A stretch of 64,000 nucleotides of DNA from Sequoia sempervirens (taxonomy: Eukaryota; Streptophyta; Pinopsida; Cupressales; Cupressaceae): positions 38,601,084 to 38,665,083 of the forward strand of contig VDFB02000003.1 in NCBI GenBank assembly GCA_007258455.2, in the 5' to 3' direction. Positions 54,615 through 64,000 of the stretch are shown here, piece by piece. The notes under the pieces were generated by a model that had not been told where the DNA came from, ran no database searches, and was given only the letters and a program-made list of their open reading frames with translations. The position numbers and the translations under genes are program-made. Each line of letters starts with the position of its first letter. The stretch's first letter is position 1.

Positions 54615-54951
54615 TGTTGGTGTGAATAGGGATATTACCTAATTGGTTCACCTCCTAGGTCCTATTTAGATTTGTTAGTTAAGTTTACTTTTGCACACAT
54701 AAGATACTTATATCTTTTTATCTCATGTCATATGATTCTGGCACATGTCATAATCTTATGTTCATTCTCCTCTCACCTTGCCTATATAAGCAAGGCCTCA
54801 TATGTACATTATGCATCATTGGTTCATCCATTTGATCATTGTATCATTTTTGTATCCATAATCATACAATCTAATATCTTGCTACTCTCTTGTGGAAGGT
54901 TATTTTTGGTTTTGCAAGTGATCTTGTGAGCTTGAGTCCTTGTATGACTTA
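54615..54951 (+). repeat. Second LTR of the element H family
   Basis: About 337 bp, similar throughout to 47500-47844 but lacking the terminal CTTACA. It abuts sequence that still reads like copia gag. Confidence 0.75.
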
Positions 54952-55230
54952 GAAATCCAACCTAATCTTAGTAGCTTTAGTAGGCCTAGATCCAAGGACA
55001 AACGTATTCCTAGGGACATAGAGGAAACCAATTATATCCACTAAAGGAATTATTTCTCAATTCAAACCTCAATCCGAGGAGGAACAAAAAACAACCTCAA
55101 TTGTTGCAACAAAATAAAAACAAGAAGAATGCACTTGATGTCGGCTTTGTTACAATCAAAGTGAACATGCCATTAGCATTACAATTTTCTAAAGTTGGTT
55201 CCATAATACATGTCTACTTGTTTAGCTGAA
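54952..55230 (+). pseudogene. Possible copia gag 3' part with zinc-knuckle remnant
   Basis: Frames broken by stops give RPRSKDKRIPRDIEETNYI and, near 55140-55190, CRLCYNQSEHA, resembling the first half of a CX2CX4HX4C knuckle. Position just right of the second LTR is unexpected. Confidence 0.4.
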
Positions 55231-56399
55231 AGTTAATGCTTGATCTTAAGTGTTCGAAATGGTCCTACCCCTATGTGTTATTTATTCCCTTCATGTTGTT
55301 GTCATTTCCTTCTAAAGAGGAAAAAAACACTTTTGTAGTCTATTTTGCCATTTTAGCAAAATCACCCTAGATCCGCTCTTTTCCTTTTCTCCTTCCATTC
55401 ATTGCCTTTATGATTTGAGCATGAAAGCACATTTTAGAAATCATTTTATGTTTTTAACAAAATTGCTTCGAAACTCTACTTATGCGCCATTCTTCCTCAC
55501 CTCCAACCTTGTTTGTTTTCCTTTAGTGTGTGGAAAAATGCATTTTACACTCGCTTTCATCAAAATGCAAAAGTGCATCCATTTCTTGGTCTCTTGGCTT
55601 TGTATTTTTTAAGTGTGAAAGTGCACTTTCAATGCACTTTTTTCAAAAATTCACAAGTGCACCAAAAATCACACTTATGTAGCTAATCTATCATATTATT
55701 CAGAGCCCATAAGCATACTTTAGATTCATTTTTGGAAACAATGCAAAAAATGTTCCATTTTTCTTCCACACTCCCCCACCTCTTAATAGTTATGCTCTTT
55801 ATAAGACCAAGAATAAAAGTGCATTGTCAATGTATTTTTTCCCAAAATAAAATGCTCATCAAATTCACATTTCTCCATTCCTTCTTATTAAAGTGTTGAA
55901 GTGAACTTTGGAAGAACTTTTTCTAAAAATGCAAAAAGTGCTCCCAAGTTCCACTTTTTTGCTCCATTGCTCTACAAACTCTCTTTTTTCCTACTTTTTC
56001 TTCACCAACCCTTCGTACACTTTTTTCATTGATTCCCTTCCAGAGTTTGAATTATTCTTCTTTTTCCTCTTTTTCATTGCTTTGCCTATCTAGTGATGTT
56101 ATAAAGTGGCACTAAGAAAATATTAAAAGGTATTTTATAAAGTCACTTTATAATAAAGAGCTTAATATGATTTGAGCGGGAAATTTCAAATGTGGTTTCA
56201 AAAAGTGATGAAAGGGGAAGTGAGCTCATTCGTGCATTAGGCGGATTTTATTTATCTATTTGGAATTTTGGAGGAGCTCTTTGGAGTTTGAAATCCTAGG
56301 TTGGAATTCCTACGGGTGAACTAGTTTCGGTAGTGAAACTATCTGCCGTAGTTGGACACGAGAAATCACTCAGGTTTCATGATTGCACCTTAAGATAGT
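55231..56399. other. Gene-poor interval with an LTR-like fragment
   Basis: AT-rich. 55500-55900 repeats 'aagtgca'/'tgcacttt' words irregularly. 56300-56370 ('actagtttcggtagtgaaac', 'ggacacgaga') resembles the 'gctggtttcggtggtgagag' part of LTR family F (3071-4701), suggesting a decayed LTR. No ORF supported. Confidence 0.4.
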
Positions 56400-57236
56400 A
56401 ATTACTTTTGTTTTTATATTCTTAAGATAGTCACAAGTTCAATTTCTTGTGAAGAGAAAAAATCCAAATGGCTTGCAAGGTCTAGTGTGCTGGATTATTT
56501 CTTGGCTAAGAGTTATGGTCCATCACAAAAATAACCCTAATGTTTATTTTTGGAGTAATTACATCATATCCTTGGGTTCTTAGGTCCATTCAATTAGTCA
56601 CAAGTTTAATTCTCCTATTTGAAGTAAAATCCCAAATGGTCTATGAGCTCTAGGGTGGTGGACCATTTCTTAGCTAGTTAGTGCAATCTATCACAAGCAT
56701 TATTGTTTAGTATTTTGCATTTGGAGAAAATTCATTGTATCCTTGAATGTTTAGATCAATTCGCTACTCACAAGTTCAATTTCCTATGTATACTAACATC
56801 CCGAATTGTTTATGGGCTCTAGTGTCATGGAGTATTTTTTCTCTAGGCGGTATGGTCCATCATGAACATCAATCTCTAATGGTTGTGTTCAAACTAACAT
56901 TTAATTCTTGAATTCCTATGTGCATTAGCCAATCACAATTTCAAATTCCCATACAAAGTAAAATACCACATTGCTTGTAGGATTTAGTGCAATGAATCAT
57001 TTATTAGCTAAGCATCACTATCCATCATGAACATGGGCCAATAGTGTTTTATATTTGGATTAACATCATATTATTGAATGATTAGGTCCATTCAGCTAGT
57101 CATGAGTTCAATTTCTTGAGTAAAGTAAAATCCTAAATGGCTTGTAGGCTCTAGTACAATGGAGTATTTCTTGGCTGAGCAATACAATCCATCATGAACA
57201 TTTACCTTTAATGTTTTGTGTTTAGACCAATGATGT
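56400..57236 (+). repeat. Tandem array, five units of ~167 bp
   Basis: 'agtcacaagttcaatttc' opens units at about 56428, 56595, 56764, 56929 and 57096. Each unit then has a 'gtaaaatcc(c/t)aaatgg'-type phrase, 'tctagtg', 'ggagtatttcttggct' and 'atccatcatgaacat'. Units differ at perhaps a quarter of positions. Non-coding. Confidence 0.85.
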
Positions 57237-57743
57237 AGATGAGATCAGGGCTCCTAATAAATAAATCCTAACCACATAGGTACAAATAACATAGAACAAG
57301 ATGATAGATAGAGAGAGGCTACACTAATAGAAATAACTTATTTTCTCATTAAATTATGCATAATAGTTACCTTTCTTTATAGAGCCATAATCATCTATCA
57401 ACTTGCAATACCTCATATATAGTCCCTTCATGTTCTCCCCAAAATTCATATTTCTACTTCTTTTAAACTATACAATTCATTTTCACAATTCTAAGATTTC
57501 AGTAGTATTAAATATAATTGCTGTATATTTTAAATCAACCTACTCTACTTTAGCATTTAAATATCCCCTTTGAAAATGTTTTACCATCAGCTTAACATTT
57601 ATCTTGTTAGCTCTTGGTTCCCCATTTTACCTTTTGCACGAACTTGTATCTCCCTTGTCACTCCTTTTGTTTATTATTTCGCATGTTGGGTTGCCCCTAC
57701 ATCATTCTTCCCAAGTAGGAAGAACTAGCCATGAGCCCCACTC
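57237..57743. other. Gene-free interval between array and LINE
   Basis: No coding pattern or repeat recognised. The LINE target duplication begins at 57744. Confidence 0.5.
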
Positions 57744-57958
57744 ATGTTTTGCATTAGTTTTTGATAAAGAAAATCAGGTTTTGAAGGGGCCCCAAAACCC
57801 TATACAAAGACGACAAGCTACAAAAGAAACTAAGCAACTAAACCTAGTAGCCCAAAAAACCATAAGCTAACAATAGATAAAACATTAGCAAACCGTCAAC
57901 ACACCAACAACAAAAAACATAAGCACCCAAGGTAAACCAACAAAAAGGAAAGTGTCAA

Positions 57959-60073
57959 CTACAACAATATATCCAATACATTCACCAAGGCCATATTCTC
58001 CTTAATGACCTCCTCATGCATATCCACAACATCTTTAAGCTCATCAACAAAAACAACAACCCTCTTTTTAGTCTTACTCCTAGTCCTAAGACACGGACCA
58101 ACCTTCACATCCTTTTCTAGCACTGGAGCATAATCCTCAACTTTCTCCACTTGGTTCGAGCCATTAAACTCATCAATAACTTTCTCCAACTCACCCAAGT
58201 CAAGAGGTTTACCAGTCGAATTCAGAGCTTTCTCATTTAAAACGGAAAGACCCTTAGCAGTGGTCTTCAAAGAATTATTGTTGACATTAACCACTATTTT
58301 CAAATCCTCTGACATCTTACTGATTCTATCCTCAATACTTGCAACTCTATCCTCTAACATTTTATTGACAATCATTTCCAAAGAGGAAATCCTTTCCTCA
58401 TGAGAAACCCCCAAGCGATCAACATCAACAACTAATTTATCCAGCATGACATTCATAGTTTTAACTTTATCTTTTATAGCCCATTCCTTCTGGTTGCCTC
58501 AGATCATAGCCACACAAATGTCCTGCCGATTTTTCACCTGGATATTGAGCTCCTTCACCTCTAAAAATAACCACTTCACCAGGGAAAGAAAATTTCGCGT
58601 ACCATCCTCGGCCATCTTGCAGAACATACTCATATTTACATCGTCCCAGTTGACAAGAGGCATATCATTCGACTCCTAGTTTTCAGGGGCATCTGAACGC
58701 TCCACATTGTGCTCCTCATCCTCTTCAACAAGGGAGTCCTCGACCTCAACCACATCCACCTTAATCCGCTCCTTGTCAGGAAAATTAGCAAAATTAGCTA
58801 GCACATCCAACCGCTCCATCTTCACAACCTTGTCAACATTCTCCTGAGAAAGCTTGACCGACTCCATCCCCTGCATCTCCGTCGACCTGAACCCATTCAG
58901 CTCATCCACACCAGTATTAATCTCACCAACAAGTACACTCTTGAGCGCACCCACATCTTCAGGAACTTTGAAACCAGATGCAGGAGAGTTCTCCACCACA
59001 CCAACCTTCCCAACAAAAAGTTCCCCAACAGAGGCATTCTCAACACAAAAATTATCAGAAGGAACCTCACCACTAGTCCCCGGAGAACTAACCTCCACAC
59101 CACCTTTTCCTTTAGACAATGAGGGTTTCACACTCGAACCAGGAGCTTCCACCTCAGAAACTAACTCAATCTTCCTCTTAGCCGAAGCTTTTTCTTTCTT
59201 GGGGCCTTTAGATTTCCCCTTAGAAGTCTTCCTCACAGACTTGGCCATGGCTTCTCTCAATTCCACATTTGTCTCATAGCCCTTGGTCCACTCTTCTGAA
59301 TCAACAACCCCTTCCTTAGACTCACCTTCATCCACTGACATTTCCTCATAATCTGAGTCTTCTTCCTCGAAACTACCTTCCCATTCCACAGCAGAGTCCC
59401 CAGTATCATATCCAGAATTTTTAACTCCCTTCTTACCAGGAGTTTTAGGGGGGACCGAAATTAACTTAAGCTTAATATGAGCAAACAACAGACTCATAAG
59501 ACCTTCATGCAAAATCACCTTCTTAGGGTTTTTTCGGTGATCTTCTATACTCTTCTCCATAGAAAGTAAAAGGTAAAAAGGGAAGGAGACCAACACCTTG
59601 TGACGAAAGTGATTTAGAAGCATGAAATGATAACTGTACACAACAGAGAATCTACTTTCAAGCGTGAAATAGTGCATAATAGCCAGCACGAGATCCCTCC
59701 ATAACGGCTTCAGAGACTTACAGGCGTAACCACCAGTCCCAATTTCCCAGAGCTTTTTCTTCTCATCGAATTTGAAAAAATTCGCAAAGGCTTTCTTGGT
59801 AGCACCCCTATCTCTGTAGAATTTCCTCCTAGAAACCGAAAGACTAGTTACCTCCGCTATAAAATCCTCATCAATTTTAAACTCCACGCCCTTATAACAC
59901 AGAGTCCTTCCATTCCAACCTTTCACAAAGAACTCAATAGCATTAGGATCCGAGCCTTGAATTCTCTGCATGTACTACGTTACCCCGCCCAACTCCAAAT
60001 GCTCCCAGCCAACAATATTATTCTAAAACTCCTCACAGGAGCTCGACTCAATTCTATAGCGGTCTCCACCCAT
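57959..60073 (-). pseudogene. Long ORF downstream of the LINE RNase H (~704 codons, four stops)
   Basis: A single frame from ATG 60073 (MGGDRYRIESSSCEEF) to 57959. In-frame stops lie at about 60025 and 59977, at TAG 58676-58678, and at a TGA near 58510; the longest open stretch is 431 codons (58676-59971). The N-terminal ~190 residues are globular (MQRIQGSDPNAIEFFVKGWN, FKIDEDFIAEVTSLSVSRRK, YHFMLLNHFRHKVLVSFPFY). Next come an acidic Glu/Asp/Ser segment, a basic patch (KTSKGKSKGPKKEKASAKRK) and a long Ser/Val/Glu-rich linker. The C-terminus is coiled-coil-like (LGVSHEERISSLEMIVNKML). I do not recognise a function; I recall similar unknown ORFs from conifer repeats, unverified. It could be a LINE-encoded extra protein or captured sequence. 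Confidence 0.55.
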
Positions 60074-60332
60074 GGCAATATGAAAAGTTCTAGAACCCAA
60101 CGACACCAGAAAGTTTCATAAGAACAAAATAAACCAGGTTCTCCACAAAGCAAAGCAAATAACACCCACAATACATGCGGGCCTGTCATTCAAGGTACTT
60201 CCTTTCCTGTGCTGCCAAGCCTTCAAAATACGGAAACCAAGGATATAATAATGAAACAGACATGGCAAAGGTTCAATGTGCATAGCCCAACTCAAAAACA
60301 TAATGAAGAACCTTTCCTCAAAATCAACAACC

Positions 60333-60646
60333 TTAGAGACATGCCAGCTGGTCATCATTGGAGATACACTTCAGATTAATAGGTAAAGATTCAAAAGAAT
60401 CCCAATCATATCTCACCACCACTCCCACATTGGCAACACCGTCATCCAACATATTAGCTTCTCGAAAGACATGAGAGATTTTAAATTCCTCAAAAGAATT
60501 TAAGATGGAGATAGAATCCTTGATAAAATGAGCTATAGACCATGAAGGAGGGCACTTATTCAAGAGACAATTTATAACATTAAGCGAGCCCCCCTCCAAC
60601 CAAAGTTTAGAAACCCCTTGATTCTTAGCCAAAGCGAGGCCATGAT
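60333..60646 (-). pseudogene. LINE RNase H domain, C-terminal part
   Basis: Reads GVSKLWLEGGSLNVINCLL, then WSIAHFIKDSISILNSFEEF and KISHVFREANMLDDGVANVG, the plant LINE RNase H signature (LExDS..VI; H..REAN..AD.LAN). DS is GS and AD.LA is DD.VA here. Ends with a stop at 60333. The first acidic strand of the fold is lost with the 5' truncation. Confidence 0.85.
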
Positions 60647-60662
60647 ATGTTTTGCATTAGTT

Positions 60663-63209
60663 GATTATTATGTCAAGCAAATATTAAATCTCTCATCCAC
60701 AATCCATCTTTTGTTTCACATCCTTTCCACTCCACCAAGTACTTACATTTCTTTTGTTTTGCTTCTTTCACCTTGGATTCAAACACCTACTATATTTCTT
60801 CAAATGCCTTTTATGGAATCTTGTACCTCTAATATATTCCTCCTACATGTACTTCTACATCATCCTCTTTCCCACCTTTTGTCCCTTCTTCATAAAGGTA
60901 TATGTTAGAAACATTAAATATTGGTGATATGCTAATTGCCTTGAGAAACATTATTTCACAAATATTATTTGTGAATGCATGCATAAAGATTTGCATGGCC
61001 CTATCTTCTTCCATGTCAGCTTGATATACTTGCCCTTAGGAAACCTTTCTTTGCACAAGTGTGTCATCATTGATCTCCTACCTAAAATTCCACTTCTCAC
61101 CTCTCCTTATCCATATTCTCATTATATTGTGTATTAATTTTGTCCAACTACCTTCACAACTACTCATGAATTTCTCACATATATTATATGAAGGGGTTGG
61201 ATCTAAGATATTGTAAGGTGGTTGATGATTGTGGCTATATAAAAAATCAAATGTAAGTATTGTGCATAATTTAATGAGAATGAAAGTTCTTTCTATTGGT
61301 GTGGTTTCTCTATATATCATTGTGTAAAGTTCCCTTTTGAGAATCTATTCTCACTTGTCCTAAAATTATAAATGTTTTCTTTGTCTTCAACCTAAACCTA
61401 AAAAATGCTAAAATTTCTAAGAGAATGTTTAGATCAATTTCTAGGGTTGGGAAGGTTCTCAATTTTTCCCTTACCTTGGTGTTGTTTCCTTGATTTACCC
61501 TATCACCTAGTTCCTTGTGCTTGAAACCCCTAAGTTTTGTCATCCTTGTCATACATTTTCATCAACTCCCAATTCCTTGTTCCTCTATTATTCAAAATTT
61601 CAAGGATTTCCTTGTCTTCTTGTTTGTGTCAACCTCACTTTCTTGTTTCCCTTGAATTTTGTAATTTCAAACTTTCCTCTGTTGGCATCCCTTTCCTCAG
61701 TTCCTTGTTCCTCACTTCCTAATTTGTTGTCAGCCTCCGTGCTTTCATAGTTTTGTTTCCCTCCTTGAACTCCTCCAAATGAATTGGTCACCTCAACCCC
61801 CAATCCCCATAATATCAAGTATCCGCAAGTCTCAAATTCCACTACAACATAACCTCCCAAAATTTTCCATACTATCATACCTCAAGGGAATTTGATATCC
61901 TAGAATCCCAAACCTTGCCACCCTAATGGACTTTTAGGTTTTCCTTTCCTTCATCACTCTAGTATTGAAGTTATTTTGTATCCCTGCTTCTGGATCCTTG
62001 CTCATTCCTAGATCTACTCTCCTTGCTCATTCCTAGATCTACTCTTCAACCTGATCCTTGCTCATTCCTAGATTAGGCATCTCTACAACCTAGTCTCTAC
62101 TCCTTCCTACATTAGGTATCTCCAAGTCTTAATCCTCACACCTTGCATCGAGTATAGTTGAATCTTGATCCCCACTCCCTTTCATTCTTCCCTATTTTAT
62201 ACCTTCAAGTTTTTCTTTACCAAAATTCCCTCCTAAGAAATGGTTTGTAAGGATTTCGTTCCCCACTTTCATGTTGCCTTCCTAAGCTCAAGGACCTTTA
62301 CTTCCCCTTGCACTATAGCATCCCTAAATCCCATTCCCTAGACCCCCAACTTCAAACCTTTAGGAACCTTGATGAAAGTGTACCAAGTATAAAATCATAT
62401 AAACATCCCCTCTTGATTCATTGATCCATCTTGCAATTCTACCCTTCAACATGTGCATCCCTGGACATCGTTGTTTGAATTGAAACACATATTTCTATGC
62501 ACAACTTGGGATGTCATTAATGGTGTCAAATGGCTATGTAAGAATGAGGAAGACTTTCAAATTCCTATCAACATGTTTGGGTCCCTCAAACACTTGTCTT
62601 GTGCTCAAATGTAGATGGTTGTTGATGCTAAGAGCATGGTTTCATGTATACGATCATTTAAAGTGGGCATGAGCGGCCTATACACTCGCAAATGATCCTT
62701 GCTCTCCTTCTAAGACTACTTGAGATGGATTTGGATGTGGGATTTTGGGCCCTAATCTAGGCCTTCAATCTCTTTTTTATTTTACATAACTTCAATTTTG
62801 TATCTTTTTCCCATTTTATTAAACAAACTTGATTTATCATGTAGTTGATCACTTGTGTTCATCTATTGGGTCTAAGGACAAAAACACTTGGTTTATGTAT
62901 ATCAGAAGATGAAACCCCTTTATTGTCCTAGATATGGGAGGATGAAAAGCCTATAGTTTCTTGAGGGAAATCTCATACATAGATTGTATTTGCAAGTTTG
63001 TGTGGATTTCTCTATCATATGAGTTGTTATTAATTCTAAGTTGTACCAACATTTTGCTATTATTTTTATCAATACAAAGTAGTCCTTTATGTTATAGTCT
63101 TTGACATGTATTTTGTGTCAAGATTATTTTAACCTATTTTATGTTATATTTGCTAAGTATATTCCAAAGCTAAGAATTTTCCCACAAAAAATTGGTTGAG
63201 GTCATCATA
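60663..63209. other. Gene-poor interval, possible LTR ending near 63209
   Basis: AT-rich and pyrimidine-rich on the plus strand. No recognisable protein on either strand. If the primer-like site at 63211 is real, an LTR ends at 63209 ('ttggttgaggtcatcata'); its start was not found. Confidence 0.4.
61988..62080 (+). repeat. Short tandem repeat, ~26-bp unit, about three copies
   Basis: 'ccttgctcattcctagatct' recurs near 61995, 62020 and 62055, the last ending 'agatta'. Small local duplication. Confidence 0.8.
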
Positions 63210-63210
63210 G

Positions 63211-63224
63211 TGGTATCAAAGTTG
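63211..63224 (+). other. Primer-binding-site-like sequence
   Basis: TGGTATCAAAGTTG, one base after 'gaggtcatcata'. Same variant as the element C primer site. Suggests the start of an LTR element's internal region running off the right edge. The leader repeats the LTR-end phrase 'ggttgaggtcatcaca' at 63241-63257. Confidence 0.55.
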
Positions 63225-64000
63225 AAAATTTTCACATTTTTTGGTTGAGGTCATCACATGTTTTTGATTGTGTGCTTTGTGGATATGTGAATAGATTTCC
63301 TTTATTAGGAACCTCAACCTTATTTGGACTATTTCCAATATCATAGCAAGGTTGAGTCCTAGGGAAGACAACTCGCAAAGAGTCATCTAGGATCATAGGA
63401 ATGGATTCTAACAATACCTCATAGTATTGGTTCCTACATAGGGTTGTAGGGGGAGGCTACAAAATTGAGTAACCAAGAGGTTGTAGATGATGAAGATGCC
63501 TACAAGATGAGTTGTAGAGTAAGAAATCCTAAGTGGGAAGTAGCACAAAGATCAATGGAAAAGTGGTTACAAAAGGAGGTTATAGATTTAAGAGAGTGAA
63601 GATAGGTCTAGATAGAGGCCTAAAGAAGAAAACATCAACAAAATCATTGATAGGAGTCATTTGAAGGAGTTGAAAAGAAACTCAAAAACGATGCTAAGAA
63701 ATCACTAAATAGGGAGATAGTCTAGTAGAACATCAAACCCAAAAGTCATTGGATAGAATTACCAACCTTTAAGATAGTTCAATTAAACAACGAACCTAAG
63801 GTATCCAAACACAATCACCAAACTTAGATGCAATCATGCATAAGGAAAAAGAAACAAATATTCTAGCAATGAATGTTGGGTAGAAGGTGCAAGAGAAAGC
63901 ATATGACATATTCTCCATCAAGGTGTGATGGGTAGAGGAAAAAATGAAGGGTATAGTGTTGCACAAAGAGTAAATAAGTGCAATTGAGTGCTAGAAGGAG
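63225..64000 (+). other. Probable leader/decayed gag of a right-edge LTR element
   Basis: Purine-rich plus strand after the primer-like site, with Lys/Glu/Arg/Asn-rich translations but stops in every frame. Consistent with a dead gag, not proven. Confidence 0.3.

Larger units (their letters stand above)
47500..54951 (+). mobile_element. Element H: degraded Ty1/copia element with two insertions
   Basis: The repeats 47500-47844 and 54615-54951 are diverged copies of one ~340-bp LTR (TGTTGGTGTGAATA start; 'gcctatataagcaaggcctc' TATA region). The 5' copy ends ACTCTTACA and is followed by a decayed primer site TGATATTAAAACTT. Between them are copia gag pieces (50009-50253, 54018-54540) broken by insertions K and I. 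No protease, integrase or RT is present. Gag-like sequence appears to continue beyond the second LTR, so the right-hand LTR may be a later insertion or recombination product. Confidence 0.65.
57760..60646 (-). mobile_element. Element J: 5'-truncated L1-type LINE with a 3' ORF
   Basis: Flanked by a perfect 16-bp target duplication (ATGTTTTGCATTAGTT at 57744-57759 and 60647-60662). The minus-strand 3' end reads CTGATTTTCTTTATCAAAAA, a short A-tail of the kind seen on plant L1 LINEs. The 5' end is truncated inside the RNase H domain (ALAKNQGVSKLWLEGGS). The remaining 2.9 kb contains the end of RNase H (60333-60646) and then a long ORF downstream (57959-60073). The borders are exact; what is unusual is the ORF after the RNase H. 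Confidence 0.85.

Noticed and set aside
58854..59279. 141-aa plus-strand frame
   Set aside because: Antisense of the LINE-associated ORF; its Ser/Thr/Pro richness simply mirrors the Glu/Gly/Val-rich opposite strand.

Overview
This window looks like nuclear DNA from a seed plant with a very large genome, most likely a gymnosperm (conifer type). That is an inference. It rests on the single split gene with plant splice sites, the initiator-Met tRNA primer sites, the mixture of chromodomain Ty3/gypsy, Ty1/copia, L1-type LINE and hAT remains, and the near absence of genes in 64 kb. I cannot name a species.

Layout. 1-300 is the end of a miniature LTR element (TRIM). 490-2790 (-) is a decayed hAT transposase. 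3071-4701 (-) is a solo LTR with a perfect 5-bp target duplication (TSD). 6189-8247 (-) is the 3' end of a copia element. 9500-11851 (-) is an intact 783-codon reading frame of an unrecognised element-associated family. 12168-13836 (+) is a second LTR of the 3071-4701 family, in opposite orientation. 14526-15817 (+) holds the last four exons of an alpha/beta-hydrolase gene, the only recognisable host gene; its 5' exons are not in the window.

17193-46452 is one nested cluster. Its frame is a minus-strand chromodomain gypsy element (B) with 2-kb LTRs and TSD TGCCA on both sides. B has been split by four later insertions. E2 (18865-25727), carrying a long homologue of the 9500-11851 protein, sits in B's 3' LTR. 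A (27375-34635), an almost complete gypsy element with TSD ATCTT, sits in B's integrase. G (35694-37751), a DNA-transposon-like insert with GGGGAC/GTCCCC-rich ends, sits in B's reverse transcriptase. C (39005-43261), a non-autonomous LTR element with its own unknown ORF, sits in B's gag.

47500-54951 (+) is a degraded copia element with two further insertions. 54952-57236 is gene-poor and ends in a tandem array of about 167 bp. 57760-60646 (-) is a 5'-truncated L1-type LINE with a 16-bp TSD. Downstream of its RNase H domain it carries a long, unusual ORF. 60663-64000 is gene-poor and contains a gypsy-type primer-binding site near 63211.

Only the hydrolase looks like a working cellular gene. 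The retroelement proteins would act together (gag particle, protease, reverse transcriptase/RNase H, integrase with a chromodomain targeting module), but every pol gene here has stops or frameshifts. All identifications come from reading motifs and repeats by eye; no database search was run.
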